64,000 bases of DNA from Paenibacillus lautus NBRC 15380 (lineage in GTDB: Bacteria; Bacillota; Bacilli; Paenibacillales; Paenibacillaceae): NCBI RefSeq assembly GCF_004000945.1, contig NZ_BIMF01000008.1, forward strand, positions 124,001-188,000, written 5' to 3'. The number at the start of each line of letters is the position of its first letter. The first letter of the stretch is position 1. Positions 1-8,549 of the stretch are shown in pieces. The notes under the pieces are model-generated. The model was given only the letters and a program-made list of their open reading frames with translations. It was not told where the DNA came from and did no database searches. The position numbers and the translations under genes are program-made.

Positions 1-10
1 AGCTTTTCAT
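1..10 (-). CDS. Start of a gene running off the left edge
   Basis: On the minus strand an ATG at 10-8 follows an AGAAGG ribosome binding site (20-25) with about nine bases between. Only three codons (M-K-S) lie in the window, so the product cannot be named. Its place just downstream of a sugar-binding lipoprotein gene on the same strand suggests an ABC permease, but that is inference from gene order only. Confidence 0.35.
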
Positions 11-117
11 TGAGAGCACCTTCTTTCTGTAGCCTCAGGCTCGTCCGCAGCCACGGACCTTGCATCCATTGCCTTGTATTCGGACTGCGGAGCCTGATGC
101 GCGGTTAAGTCATAACC

Positions 118-1446
118 CTACTTCGCGTATACCGCCTCGATCTTGCTCTGTAATTCGTCCACTGCTTGCTGAGCCGTGAAGCCGGAATCCAGCAGCATCT
201 TTTGGAAGACGTCGTTGACATATCGAAGGTTATAAATCTCTCCAGCCTTCGGGTTATATTCCGCGGGGTATCCGAGGAAAGCGAAATGTGCGATGGAGTC
301 GACGAATCCTTTGTTCTTCTCCTCCTGCCAGACGGATTCGTTTGCCAGACCCGTGTAGATCGGACCGGTCAATGGAGCTCCGTTATGCACCCACTGTCCG
401 TACCACGCTTTGTCCGTCATATATTCGATGAAGGATTTGGCAAGCTCCTTGTTCGCGGATGCCTTGAATATGCCCAGATTGTTGCTGATGCCAGGCACTA
501 CCGCTCCCTTCGGTCCTGCGGGCAGCATGGCGATCCCCGTATTCTCGTACAATTCGGGATTATCGTTTTTGATCGTCGCAGCCAAGCTGCCGACGTTGAA
601 GATCATGGCCGATTGGCCGCTTAAATACGATTTGTTGTTGCCGCTGTCATCCCATCCGATGGAGCTCGGAGGCGTCACCTTATCTTCGATGAAAATGTCC
701 CTGATCAACTGAACCGCCTGAAGAGTTTCGGGTGAATTCACCGTTACATTCTTGCCGTCCTCGGTATCGAGGGAACCTCCATAGGACCAGATGATCGCCC
801 GGGTCAGCCATTCGGCATCGGAATTGCCTTTCCCGTACCCGAGTCCTGCGCCGTATATCCCTTTGGAAGAATCCGTGAGTGCCTTCGCCATTTCGCGGAA
901 ATCCTCCCAGGTTCCAGGCGGCTCGCTGTAACCGGCTGCCTGAAGCATGTCCTTGCGATAATATAAAGCCGTGGACTCGGTCCAGAACGGCACTCCGTAT
1001 AACTTGTCCTCGAACGTTACGGAGGTTTTCAGGCTGTCCTGTATTTCCCCGTTTGCGTTCTCCACGCTGCCCACAACGTCGGTTACATCCTCAAGAACAT
1101 CCTTGGCATAGAATTGACCGACTTCCTGGTAGCCGAAGAAGGAGACGTCCGGCGTTGTACCCGATTCGATGGCTGCCGACCATTTCGGATAAAAGTCCTC
1201 GTACGCGATAAACTCCACGTTGACGTTCACGTCATGCTCTTCCCCGAACTGCTTTGCCCTCTCTTGGATCATCTGGTTTTGCTCTTCGAACATCTGTTTC
1301 TTCATCCAGAATGTCAGGGTTTCCTTGCCCGGCTCGGCATTCCCTGATCCGCTGCCTCCTGTTCCCCCTACGGTGCATCCTGCCATCAATATCATGACTA
1401 AAGCTGCCGTTACCCATCGTATGGAGTTTTTCTTCATCTTCATCAT
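118..1446 (-). CDS. Extracellular sugar-binding lipoprotein (ABC transporter)
   Basis: Family 1 solute-binding protein that captures a sugar or oligosaccharide outside the cell and passes it to an ABC permease. The N-terminus is a lipoprotein signal: a basic stretch, a hydrophobic core and the lipobox L-M-A-G-C with Cys about 24. The mature part has the usual family motifs, including the segment G-V-P-F-W and the phrase YYRKDML. The length of about 442 aa is typical. I chose the ATG at 1446 over the in-frame GTG at 1452 because GAGGGG sits 6-7 bases upstream of it. It lies downstream of a YesM/YesN-like pair on the same strand, which probably controls it. The exact sugar cannot be read from the sequence. 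Confidence 0.9.
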   Translation of the reverse strand: MMKMKKNSIRWVTAALVMILMAGCTVGGTGGSGSGNAEPGKETLTFWMKKQMFEEQNQMIQERAKQFGEEHDVNVNVEFIAYEDFYPKWSAAIESGTTPDVSFFGYQEVGQFYAKDVLEDVTDVVGSVENANGEIQDSLKTSVTFEDKLYGVPFWTESTALYYRKDMLQAAGYSEPPGTWEDFREMAKALTDSSKGIYGAGLGYGKGNSDAEWLTRAIIWSYGGSLDTEDGKNVTVNSPETLQAVQLIRDIFIEDKVTPPSSIGWDDSGNNKSYLSGQSAMIFNVGSLAATIKNDNPELYENTGIAMLPAGPKGAVVPGISNNLGIFKASANKELAKSFIEYMTDKAWYGQWVHNGAPLTGPIYTGLANESVWQEEKNKGFVDSIAHFAFLGYPAEYNPKAGEIYNLRYVNDVFQKMLLDSGFTAQQAVDELQSKIEAVYAK

Positions 1447-1587
1447 GTTCACCCCTCAGCATATAGTGGAATGTCCTTACACCATTCATTGTAAGGGCTT
1501 CATAAACAGGGTTAAATGATATAGGCTTAACATCCGCTCTCCTTACTTAACATGATGAAGCAATCGAAAGCAGCGGCCGAATGAGAC

Positions 1588-1631
1588 AAAAAAAGCCCGC
1601 TTCCAGCGCAAACGCATGGCTGAAAACGGAC
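1588..1631 (-). terminator. Rho-independent terminator after the response regulator
   Basis: A 13-bp stem (1595-1607 with 1619-1631, three G-U pairs) is followed on the minus strand by seven U residues (1588-1594). It lies just past the stop of the YesN-like gene and separates it from the solute-binding gene at 118-1446. Confidence 0.75.
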
Positions 1632-1646
1632 GGAATACAGGCTTTA

Positions 1647-3299
1647 TTACGGCTTTCCGGCTTCCAAGCTGTTTCGGTATTCTTGGGGCGTCACGGAATA
1701 ATACTTTTTGAACACCCGAATAAAATAGTTCGGGTTGTGGTATCCCAGCTTCAGGGCAACTTCGAAGTTCTTCAAGGAGTGGTCGGCCAGCAGCTCGGCC
1801 GCTTGCTCCATCTTTAGCCGGAGCACATAATCACTCACGTTTGATCCAGTCTCCATTTTAAAGAGGCGGGACACGTGAACCGGATGCATATACATATGGT
1901 CCGCAATGGCTTGCAGGGAAATATCCTGAGACAGATGGTCCCGTATGAACCGTTTCATCCGGGACACGGCAGCGCTCCGGTCGCTGCGCGTTGCCTGTTC
2001 GGCGCTCGACTCCAGTAGAGGCAGCACTTGGCCCACCCACTTGCCGAGCGTGGCCGCTGTCGTGCATGGCGACAGTCCCGTTACGTCCGCAAGGGACGCT
2101 CCGACGATATCGGCCAGACTGCGTCCGTTCTTGTGCGCATACGCGCTTAGCGAGGAATATATATAGAAAAAGGCTTCGATTACATGCTCCTGCGATTGGC
2201 TGTGCGCGAGCGACAATTCCTTCAGAATCTGCTCAAACTTCTCTTTGATCTGCTTCCAACTGCCGGATTCCAGCAGATGAGGGAGCAGCGGAGGCTCATA
2301 ACACTTTTGCAAGGAACGGACCGGATGAAGCTCCTCCTCATCCTCTGCGTAAACGAACATATCGCTGTGGCTGCCGATGTGGCGGCGCAAAGCGAAAAGA
2401 CTGTCCTGATACAGCTTTCGGACATCTTCCGGAAAGGAACCCCGTTTTCCTATCAGGACGGAGATCGTTCCTTTCAGATAACGGCTTACATTCATCTGTA
2501 ACTGCGCCGCGAGATGCTTGAGTTCATTCTCCTGCGCATGCTCATGGGGGTGCATCCTATCCGCCGATTCATCGCTTACAAAAACAAAAAAGACGAGATA
2601 TCCGTGTATGTCCCTGCATCGCCACAGCCGAAACCGTTCCCCGAAGATCTCGTCCGCCATGTTACCGATCGCGTACTCCATGATGGAGGAGTCATAAGGG
2701 CTCATTTCCGTCAGGCGGTCCTCCATCCGTACGAGCATCAAGGCCGCTTGATTGCCGATGGCGGATTTCATATCAAGCAGCTCCAGTTTTTCGGCCCAAA
2801 CGTTCTTCGGTGATTTCATGCCTTGAAGCAGCTGATTCAGGAATTCGCCTCGAATTTGAGGCAGATTAGCCCGAAAAGCCTGAACCGCGCGGTTGTAGGT
2901 TTCGCTGGACTCACGCTCTTCCCGCAGCGATTCCACAGCTCCGCCTACTTTTTCAAGAACGACTTCGTCGCTGACGGGCTTAAGCAGATACTCGTAAGTG
3001 CCAAGTGTTATGGCTTCCTTCGCGTAAGCAAACTCGGCATACCCGGACAGCAGGATTGTTTTGATCTTCTTCCATCTCGATCTCGTGATCTCGACAAGCT
3101 CGAGCCCGTTCATCCGTGGCATCGTGATGTCGGAAATCATAATGTCGACCGGCTGCGTCTGCAGGATTTCCAGCGCTTCGAAAGCGGAGTATGCCTTGTG
3201 CACCTCATCAATCCCGATTGTCTGCCAAGGTATCGTATGCGCCAGCCCCTCTACTACGCTTGCTTCATCATCAACGATCAGCAATGTATACAACGTCAT
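1647..3299 (-). CDS. YesN-like response regulator, receiver plus AraC HTH
   Basis: Cytosolic transcription factor of the YesN class, 550 aa. Residues 1-120 form a CheY-like receiver with the phospho-acceptor Asp in the segment MISDITMPRMNG. A long variable middle follows, and the last 100 residues are an AraC/XylS double helix-turn-helix ending in the signature Y-F-I-R-V-F-K-K-Y-Y. It overlaps the 3' end of the kinase gene by 29 bp, so the two are translationally coupled. In this family the partner kinase senses an extracellular sugar signal and the regulator switches on a neighbouring sugar ABC transporter, here most likely the gene at 118-1446. The target is inferred. Confidence 0.92.
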   Translation of the reverse strand: MTLYTLLIVDDEASVVEGLAHTIPWQTIGIDEVHKAYSAFEALEILQTQPVDIMISDITMPRMNGLELVEITRSRWKKIKTILLSGYAEFAYAKEAITLGTYEYLLKPVSDEVVLEKVGGAVESLREERESSETYNRAVQAFRANLPQIRGEFLNQLLQGMKSPKNVWAEKLELLDMKSAIGNQAALMLVRMEDRLTEMSPYDSSIMEYAIGNMADEIFGERFRLWRCRDIHGYLVFFVFVSDESADRMHPHEHAQENELKHLAAQLQMNVSRYLKGTISVLIGKRGSFPEDVRKLYQDSLFALRRHIGSHSDMFVYAEDEEELHPVRSLQKCYEPPLLPHLLESGSWKQIKEKFEQILKELSLAHSQSQEHVIEAFFYIYSSLSAYAHKNGRSLADIVGASLADVTGLSPCTTAATLGKWVGQVLPLLESSAEQATRSDRSAAVSRMKRFIRDHLSQDISLQAIADHMYMHPVHVSRLFKMETGSNVSDYVLRLKMEQAAELLADHSLKNFEVALKLGYHNPNYFIRVFKKYYSVTPQEYRNSLEAGKP

Positions 3300-5016
3300 C
3301 CCCCCTTGCCCTACTTGGATCTTCCCAACATAATTCTACGCGAAGCCCTCCTGACGGCGATTCCGAGAAGGTCAAGCCCGCATGTTTGCCGTACCGGGTG
3401 ATCAGTCTCTGATGAATGTTCCACAGACCGAATCCCCCGCTTTCGTTCAAGGGCTCTTCGACCTGCCGCTTCAGCTTGTCAATGATGCCAACGTCCATGC
3501 CCTGGCCGTTGTTGTCAATTCTGATCCTGCATCGTCTCCCTTCGGTTTCTCCGGAAATATGAATCATCGCGAAATCCAATTGATCTTCAACGCCATGGAT
3601 GACGGCATTCTCCACGATAGGCTGGAGCAGTAAGCGCGGAATCTCCAGCTGCATCATACTTTCGGGAACCGCGATCTCGAAGGTTAGGCGCTGAAGCCGC
3701 AACATCTGAATCGTTAAATAATTGTCCACCAGCTTCACTTCCTCTTCAAGCGGCGCGGTCGGTTTTTCCAGTCGAGTCGTGTACCGGTAATAGTCCCCCA
3801 AGTTCAGGGCCATGGCCACGACGGCTTCCTTCTCGCCGAGATTTGCCATGTTTTTGATGTAGAACAGGCAGTTATACAGGAAGTGAGGGTTAATTTGCGA
3901 TTGGAGCTGCTTCAGCGTGGCTTCCTTGGATCGCAAAGACTCTTTGTATACCCGTTCGATGAGCTCCTCGATTTGCTCCGCCATGTTATTGAAGGAGTGA
4001 AATAGATACATGAATTCGTTCTTCGGCACATCCTTCAAGCGCGTCATGTATTGACCGTCCCTTATCCTTCTTACCGCATGAAGCAGGCGGGAAATCGGAC
4101 GCTGAACATTGCGGTACAACAACAAGGTCAGCAGTAAGACGAGAACAAGCAGGAGCGATACGGAAATATAAAAGAGGGCGCTGCTTAAGGTAATCGGGGA
4201 ATATACGCTGTCCAGCCGGACGAAATCCACCAGATACCAGCCTAAACTGCTGGACAAGACGTAATTCATTACATATTTGCCCTGCCCCGATTGCACGATT
4301 CGGCTGCCCTCTTCCCCAAGCTGCATCTCGTTCAGGATGCCCGCCGCCATTTGAATCGTCTCCTCGACCGATGTGCTGTTGGCAATAACGGTTCCGTCAG
4401 GGGCATACAGGAATGGCTCGCTGTCCCCATCCTGTTTCAACCGATTCAGCATATTGACCAGATTCTGGCCGGTGAAACGGACCTCCACGATCAGATCCTG
4501 CGAAGAAGCGGACGTTCTCATCCAGCTAAAAAAGGCTTGTCCTCGCGAATCCCGATGATAAGTCCAGTTCTGTTTATGGGCATGAGCCAAGTATTCGGCA
4601 TCAAACCTTGCCGACAAGTCGGTAGTCAGCAATTCACGATACTGCGTCAGGTACATTAGGATTTGGCTGTCCCAGCTGCTAGTTGCAATCTGCATGTTCA
4701 ACATATCCGTGATCCGCTGCTGGCTGTCGATTCGTTCCATGGGAGTGCTCCCTGAGCGCTCCGCCAGATAACTCCTAATCCCATCATCATTGCTCGCGAT
4801 CACCGAATATTTCGTTAGCTGATCGATCATGGTGTCCATCTGACTCATGAAGAACGTCAGTCGGTTCCGCTGGCCCTCCTCCACAGCCGACCGGACGACG
4901 TTGATGCTGACCTGATGGGAGTAGGCATACAGCATAATAATCGGAATAACCAGGACCGCCAGCAATGTTGTAAGCTTCGCAAACGTACTTGTTCTTAACC
5001 GCTTCATCAAAAACAT
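3271..5016 (-). CDS. YesM-like sensor histidine kinase
   Basis: Membrane histidine kinase of the HPK7/YesM type, 581 aa. A first membrane segment lies near residues 14-32, then an extracellular sensor domain, a second membrane segment near 277-300, a HAMP domain, the His_kinase motif I-N-P-H-F-L-Y-N with the phospho-accepting His, and a C-terminal HATPase with the N-box V-E-N-A-V-I-H-G and G-G-F-G-L. Two starts are possible, at 5016 and 5007; GGGGG upstream fits the inner one slightly better. It lies 24 bp downstream of a solute-binding lipoprotein gene and overlaps its response regulator, so the three look like one transcript. Confidence 0.92.
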   Translation of the reverse strand: MFLMKRLRTSTFAKLTTLLAVLVIPIIMLYAYSHQVSINVVRSAVEEGQRNRLTFFMSQMDTMIDQLTKYSVIASNDDGIRSYLAERSGSTPMERIDSQQRITDMLNMQIATSSWDSQILMYLTQYRELLTTDLSARFDAEYLAHAHKQNWTYHRDSRGQAFFSWMRTSASSQDLIVEVRFTGQNLVNMLNRLKQDGDSEPFLYAPDGTVIANSTSVEETIQMAAGILNEMQLGEEGSRIVQSGQGKYVMNYVLSSSLGWYLVDFVRLDSVYSPITLSSALFYISVSLLLVLVLLLTLLLYRNVQRPISRLLHAVRRIRDGQYMTRLKDVPKNEFMYLFHSFNNMAEQIEELIERVYKESLRSKEATLKQLQSQINPHFLYNCLFYIKNMANLGEKEAVVAMALNLGDYYRYTTRLEKPTAPLEEEVKLVDNYLTIQMLRLQRLTFEIAVPESMMQLEIPRLLLQPIVENAVIHGVEDQLDFAMIHISGETEGRRCRIRIDNNGQGMDVGIIDKLKRQVEEPLNESGGFGLWNIHQRLITRYGKHAGLTFSESPSGGLRVELCWEDPSRARGDDVVYIADR

Positions 5017-5040
5017 ACCCCCGTGTCAGAGCGTTTCGCT

Positions 5041-6345
5041 CTACTTCTCGCTGTCGATCAGTTCTTGCAATTGAACGTTTGCCGACTCGGCAGCACCCCC
5101 GACATCTTCGCCGATAAGTCCTTTCACCACGATACTGCCGATAATGTCCCGTGCTTCCTTCACGTGAATGACTTTTGGACGGTCGTAGCTCATTCCGATC
5201 GGAATGGATTCGTTGATCACCGGAATCAGCTCCTCCGGAAAGCCGGAGATGCCTTCCTTTTCATGCCACAGTGAGCTCCGGGCACCCGGGTTACCGATCT
5301 TCTGGGCTTGCAGCACCATGTCACGGCTCGAAGCCCACTCGATGAAAGCCCAGGCCGCATCCTTACGGGCCGAATTCGCATTGATCGCAATGCCCCAAGC
5401 GGTAGTGCTGTAGGGTTTGCGGCCGGCATCGCCTGCCGGAAACAGTGCATACCCAATCTTCCCCTTCGCCAATCCTGATTGCGTGAGCATGGGGTAGATC
5501 GCGCTGGCATCGGTGAAAAACGCCGCCTTTCCTTGAGCGAACAAATCCGCAGACTGAGTCCAGCTGTAGTTCAGCACATCGGGTGGACCATATTTTCCGA
5601 GCAGCCTTACATACCGTTCAATTCCCTTGACCGCTTCCTTTGCGTTCAGTGCCGCCTGATCCTCGTTCATAAAATCTCCGCCTTCGGAGTAAACGAAGGA
5701 CGAGAGCTGGGTGACGAGAGCGCTTCGCTGCCCTCTTGCAACAAAACCGTAGATGCCATGCTCGGGATCGTGCATTTGCTTGACCGCAGCTTCCAGCTCG
5801 TCCAAAGTCTGCGGCACTTCGATTCCTTTCTTCTCCAGCAAATCCTTGCGATAAAATAGAATCTGCTGCTCGGTTGAAAGCGGGACGGCAAGCAGCTTTC
5901 CGTTCACCGTTACCGATTCCAGCGCCGTTGAAGAAAAATCGGCAAAGTCGTAATGTGGGTCCGATACGGCATACGATTCCAAGGGCGTTAGCCAGCCATT
6001 GTTCTCATACAGACTTAGCTCTTCCAAAGGCCGGATCATGAACACGTCGGGACTTTCGCTACCTACCGTCATCTGTACGAACATCTTTTGGCTGAGCTGC
6101 TCATTGGTCAACGCTTGAAAATCAACCTTGATGCCCGTTTCCTTCTCGAATTCGGGAAGATGGGCGCGAAGGATATCCGCAACCGGGTTTTTGGCCATAT
6201 ATGCGGTAATCCGCACGTTGCCAAAGGGTCGTTCCGATTCGGACATTCTGTTGTCAGCTCCGTTCCTCCCCGCCATGCATCCAGTTGCCGACACCATCAT
6301 GACAACAATCCATAACACCCTGCAGAAACGTCCTGCAACCTTCAT
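5041..6345 (-). CDS. Sugar-binding lipoprotein upstream of the kinase
   Basis: Family 1 extracellular solute-binding protein, 434 aa, with a lipoprotein signal ending S-A-T-G-C (Cys 23). The start has a strong GGAGGGGG site a few bases upstream. It carries the family phrases LLAVPLSTEQQ and LFYRKDLLEKKG. No permease genes adjoin it; instead it leads into the YesM-like kinase and YesN-like regulator. That order, binding protein then kinase then regulator, suggests that it may present ligand to the kinase rather than, or as well as, to a transporter. The co-sensor role is inference. Confidence 0.88.
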   Translation of the reverse strand: MKVAGRFCRVLWIVVMMVSATGCMAGRNGADNRMSESERPFGNVRITAYMAKNPVADILRAHLPEFEKETGIKVDFQALTNEQLSQKMFVQMTVGSESPDVFMIRPLEELSLYENNGWLTPLESYAVSDPHYDFADFSSTALESVTVNGKLLAVPLSTEQQILFYRKDLLEKKGIEVPQTLDELEAAVKQMHDPEHGIYGFVARGQRSALVTQLSSFVYSEGGDFMNEDQAALNAKEAVKGIERYVRLLGKYGPPDVLNYSWTQSADLFAQGKAAFFTDASAIYPMLTQSGLAKGKIGYALFPAGDAGRKPYSTTAWGIAINANSARKDAAWAFIEWASSRDMVLQAQKIGNPGARSSLWHEKEGISGFPEELIPVINESIPIGMSYDRPKVIHVKEARDIIGSIVVKGLIGEDVGGAAESANVQLQELIDSEK

Positions 6346-6381
6346 AACTCCCCCTCCTGTTCAGTCGGTCATAAATCGATA

Positions 6382-6395
6382 TTAAAGCGTTTACA
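6382..6395 (-). promoter_or_regulatory. Candidate cre (CcpA) site
   Basis: TTAAAGCGTTTACA lies 37 bp upstream of the lipoprotein start and matches the catabolite-responsive-element consensus TGWAARCGYTWNCA except at one position. It would place the binding protein/kinase/regulator operon under carbon catabolite control. Only sequence similarity supports this. Confidence 0.5.
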
Positions 6396-6517
6396 ATGAA
6401 GAAGACACTGAAAAAATTTAACATATGGTACACATATTTAGCGTCATGTATAGCCCTGATTCTCGTACAGCTTTACGGGAGACGAAATACCCATCTTTAT
6501 CAAAGACTTTATTTATA

Positions 6518-6553
6518 CAAAAAAGCCGCTGATCTCATTCCAGATTAGCGGCT
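6518..6553 (-). terminator. Terminator of the copper-amine-oxidase-N protein gene
   Basis: A 12-bp stem (6524-6535 with 6542-6553, one G-U pair), with a six-base loop and a U tract on the minus strand, lies 15 bp after the stop codon. Confidence 0.85.
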
Positions 6554-6568
6554 AAAGAAATTTACCTA

Positions 6569-7510
6569 TTATGCTTCCTCTTCATAAACAACAACGGTCT
6601 GACTTTCTGATTCCCACTTGACGGTTGCATTCAATGCCTCACTTATAAAGCGCACGGGCACATACGTATTGCCCTTTGTAACGGTAGCTGGTGCATCCAA
6701 TGAGACCTTCTTCCCATTAACGGTTGCTGTTTTACTGCCCACCAGCAGTTGAATGCTCACTCCGTCCTTCGTAACGGTGATGGAACGCTTTTCCGGATTC
6801 CATAGGACCTCGGCTTCCAAAGCCTCGGCTATGGCGCGAAAAGGAACATAGGTATTGCCTTTTTTGACAAAAGGTTCGGTATCCGAAGCTTCGCCGTTCA
6901 CATACAGCTTAACCCCATTCTTTTTACCTGCCTTTTCGTTAAGCTCACCCATGGTTTTGTATAGATCCAGATTTTTGAAATTTGCTTGAATAGCTTCTTC
7001 TTGCAAATACACGGCGTCCGTCACGCTGCCGTTTGTTTCAAGCATGCCCGCCGCCGCTTCTAATGCCTTGTCCTTTTCAATAATGGCTTCAAGTTGTTTT
7101 TGTTGTTCGTCCGTCAGCTTGGCCGCATAATCGGTAAGTAAAATATTCGCTAAAACGGCGCCTGCCGGTTTATCTCCCACGTTTTGTATGGCATTTAGCA
7201 AACCTTTGTATCCTTTGTGACCTTTGTTCTTGGAATCGACTTTATCGGTGGAATTGTCGTTTGTATTCTCTGTTTCTGAGAGCGAGGAATCCTCAACTTG
7301 CTCTTCTTCTTTGCTGGTCGTATCAGATCCCTCGACTTCCTCGGTTTGTGGCTCTTCATTTCGGGTTTCTTTTTCTTTAGGTCCCTTTGGCGATGCCGCG
7401 TTACTCGTCTTGCCAGGTGGGGTGTTACCCGGTTTGGCTGAGATCGTGCCTGCGGCGGTTGCAAACATCAATGCCGCACTGGTGAGCAGAATAACTGTTT
7501 TTTTCATCAT
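6569..7510 (-). CDS. Secreted protein with copper-amine-oxidase N-like domains
   Basis: Exported protein of 313 aa. A signal peptide (residues 1 to about 25, ending near T-I-S-A-K) leads into a low-complexity Thr/Glu/Ser/Lys-rich linker (about 26-100) and a helical middle. The C-terminal 110 residues carry two copies of the copper_amine_oxidN-like repeat, each with the phrase GNTYVPFRAI or GNTYVPVRFI. In Gram-positives this domain is usually a wall-associated structural module rather than an enzyme. The start codons ATG-ATG follow GGAGG. The function is unknown. Confidence 0.82.
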   Translation of the reverse strand: MMKKTVILLTSAALMFATAAGTISAKPGNTPPGKTSNAASPKGPKEKETRNEEPQTEEVEGSDTTSKEEEQVEDSSLSETENTNDNSTDKVDSKNKGHKGYKGLLNAIQNVGDKPAGAVLANILLTDYAAKLTDEQQKQLEAIIEKDKALEAAAGMLETNGSVTDAVYLQEEAIQANFKNLDLYKTMGELNEKAGKKNGVKLYVNGEASDTEPFVKKGNTYVPFRAIAEALEAEVLWNPEKRSITVTKDGVSIQLLVGSKTATVNGKKVSLDAPATVTKGNTYVPVRFISEALNATVKWESESQTVVVYEEEA

Positions 7511-7604
7511 AATTCCTCCTGAATGATAAAAATATATGCCCCTTCATTATCGGCAGAATAAATAGACTTCAATAGATACGTTAAATTGATTAATCCCAGG
7601 TAAA

Positions 7605-7634
7605 AGAAAAAGTCGCCCCGATGGCGACTTTTCT
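7605..7634 (-). terminator. Intrinsic terminator after the acetyltransferase gene
   Basis: An eight-base-pair stem AAGTCGCC/GGCGACTT with a five-base loop and T-rich flanks on both strands. It lies 20 bp past the stop of the GNAT gene. Confidence 0.75.
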
Positions 7635-7654
7635 TGCGCATATTTCGATTTTTA

Positions 7655-8476
7655 TCATCTGCATTCGTATTTATAATAATCTTGTACATGCACTGCCTTA
7701 AACCCAACCGACTCATATAACCTCAGAGCATGGTCGTTTTTCGTTTCGACTTCTAAGTGTACCGTAAATCCGGCAGAGCTTTGCTCTTTAACGACTTGGC
7801 AAAGCGCTTTTCTGCCTATCCCTCTGCCCTGATATTCTGGCAATATGGAGAAACCATAGATCCACGCCTGCCCCTCTTCACGACTTACCCGAAGCTTCCC
7901 AACCGTTTCTTCGTTCACGTCAATCATGAGCATATCCGTATGATCCGCGAAACGGTGGCTCTCCATCGCTCTGGCATCTTCTTCGTCCAATCCGAACGCC
8001 GTTACGGACAAACGAACACTCATTTCGTAGTCTTCTTCGGTTGCCTGTCTGAGAAGAATATCGGTTGTCTCCTCCAGAGGCGTATGTCGCCATTCCATTT
8101 GATGCTCCGAGAATGCATATTCAGCACCTTGTTTATTCAAAAAGAATGTTGCCGCATCGGATCTCGCAGGCGCGTTCAACAAGATTTTTTTGTATCCATT
8201 GGATTTTACTTGTTCCATTGCAAGGTGAAACAATCGCCCGAAATGCCCCTTTCGACGTTCATTAGGCTTTACCATGCCGCATACTTCGACAGTCGAACCA
8301 AAAGGATATAAACCTAGAAACGCTACAAGTTCGTTTTCCTCATAATGAAAAAAATCCAGATTCTCCGTTTTGCGTTCTCTGAGCATATCCCAGTTTAGCT
8401 TCAGTTGTACATGATCATGAAGTTCACACTCTTTTTGCAATTGTTCAATATCTTGTAGTTGCTGTGTCGTTAACAT
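7655..8476 (-). CDS. Tandem-domain GNAT acetyltransferase
   Basis: Cytosolic N-acetyltransferase of 273 aa with two GNAT folds. The N-terminal half ends in a weak acetyl-CoA motif (around KPNERRKGHFGRLF). The C-terminal half carries the classical motif A, E-Y-Q-G-R-G-I-G-R-K-A, followed by the Y-E-S-V-G-F signature. Two-domain GNATs commonly acetylate small molecules or antibiotics. The acceptor is not known here. The start has a GGAG site. It stands alone between terminators. Confidence 0.85.
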   Translation of the reverse strand: MLTTQQLQDIEQLQKECELHDHVQLKLNWDMLRERKTENLDFFHYEENELVAFLGLYPFGSTVEVCGMVKPNERRKGHFGRLFHLAMEQVKSNGYKKILLNAPARSDAATFFLNKQGAEYAFSEHQMEWRHTPLEETTDILLRQATEEDYEMSVRLSVTAFGLDEEDARAMESHRFADHTDMLMIDVNEETVGKLRVSREEGQAWIYGFSILPEYQGRGIGRKALCQVVKEQSSAGFTVHLEVETKNDHALRLYESVGFKAVHVQDYYKYECR

Positions 8477-8549
8477 TTTTTTCTCCTTTTAACTGTCGAA
8501 ATCAATAAACTCTGCTATAAATATTCGGCAACTCGTTAATCGACACCTT

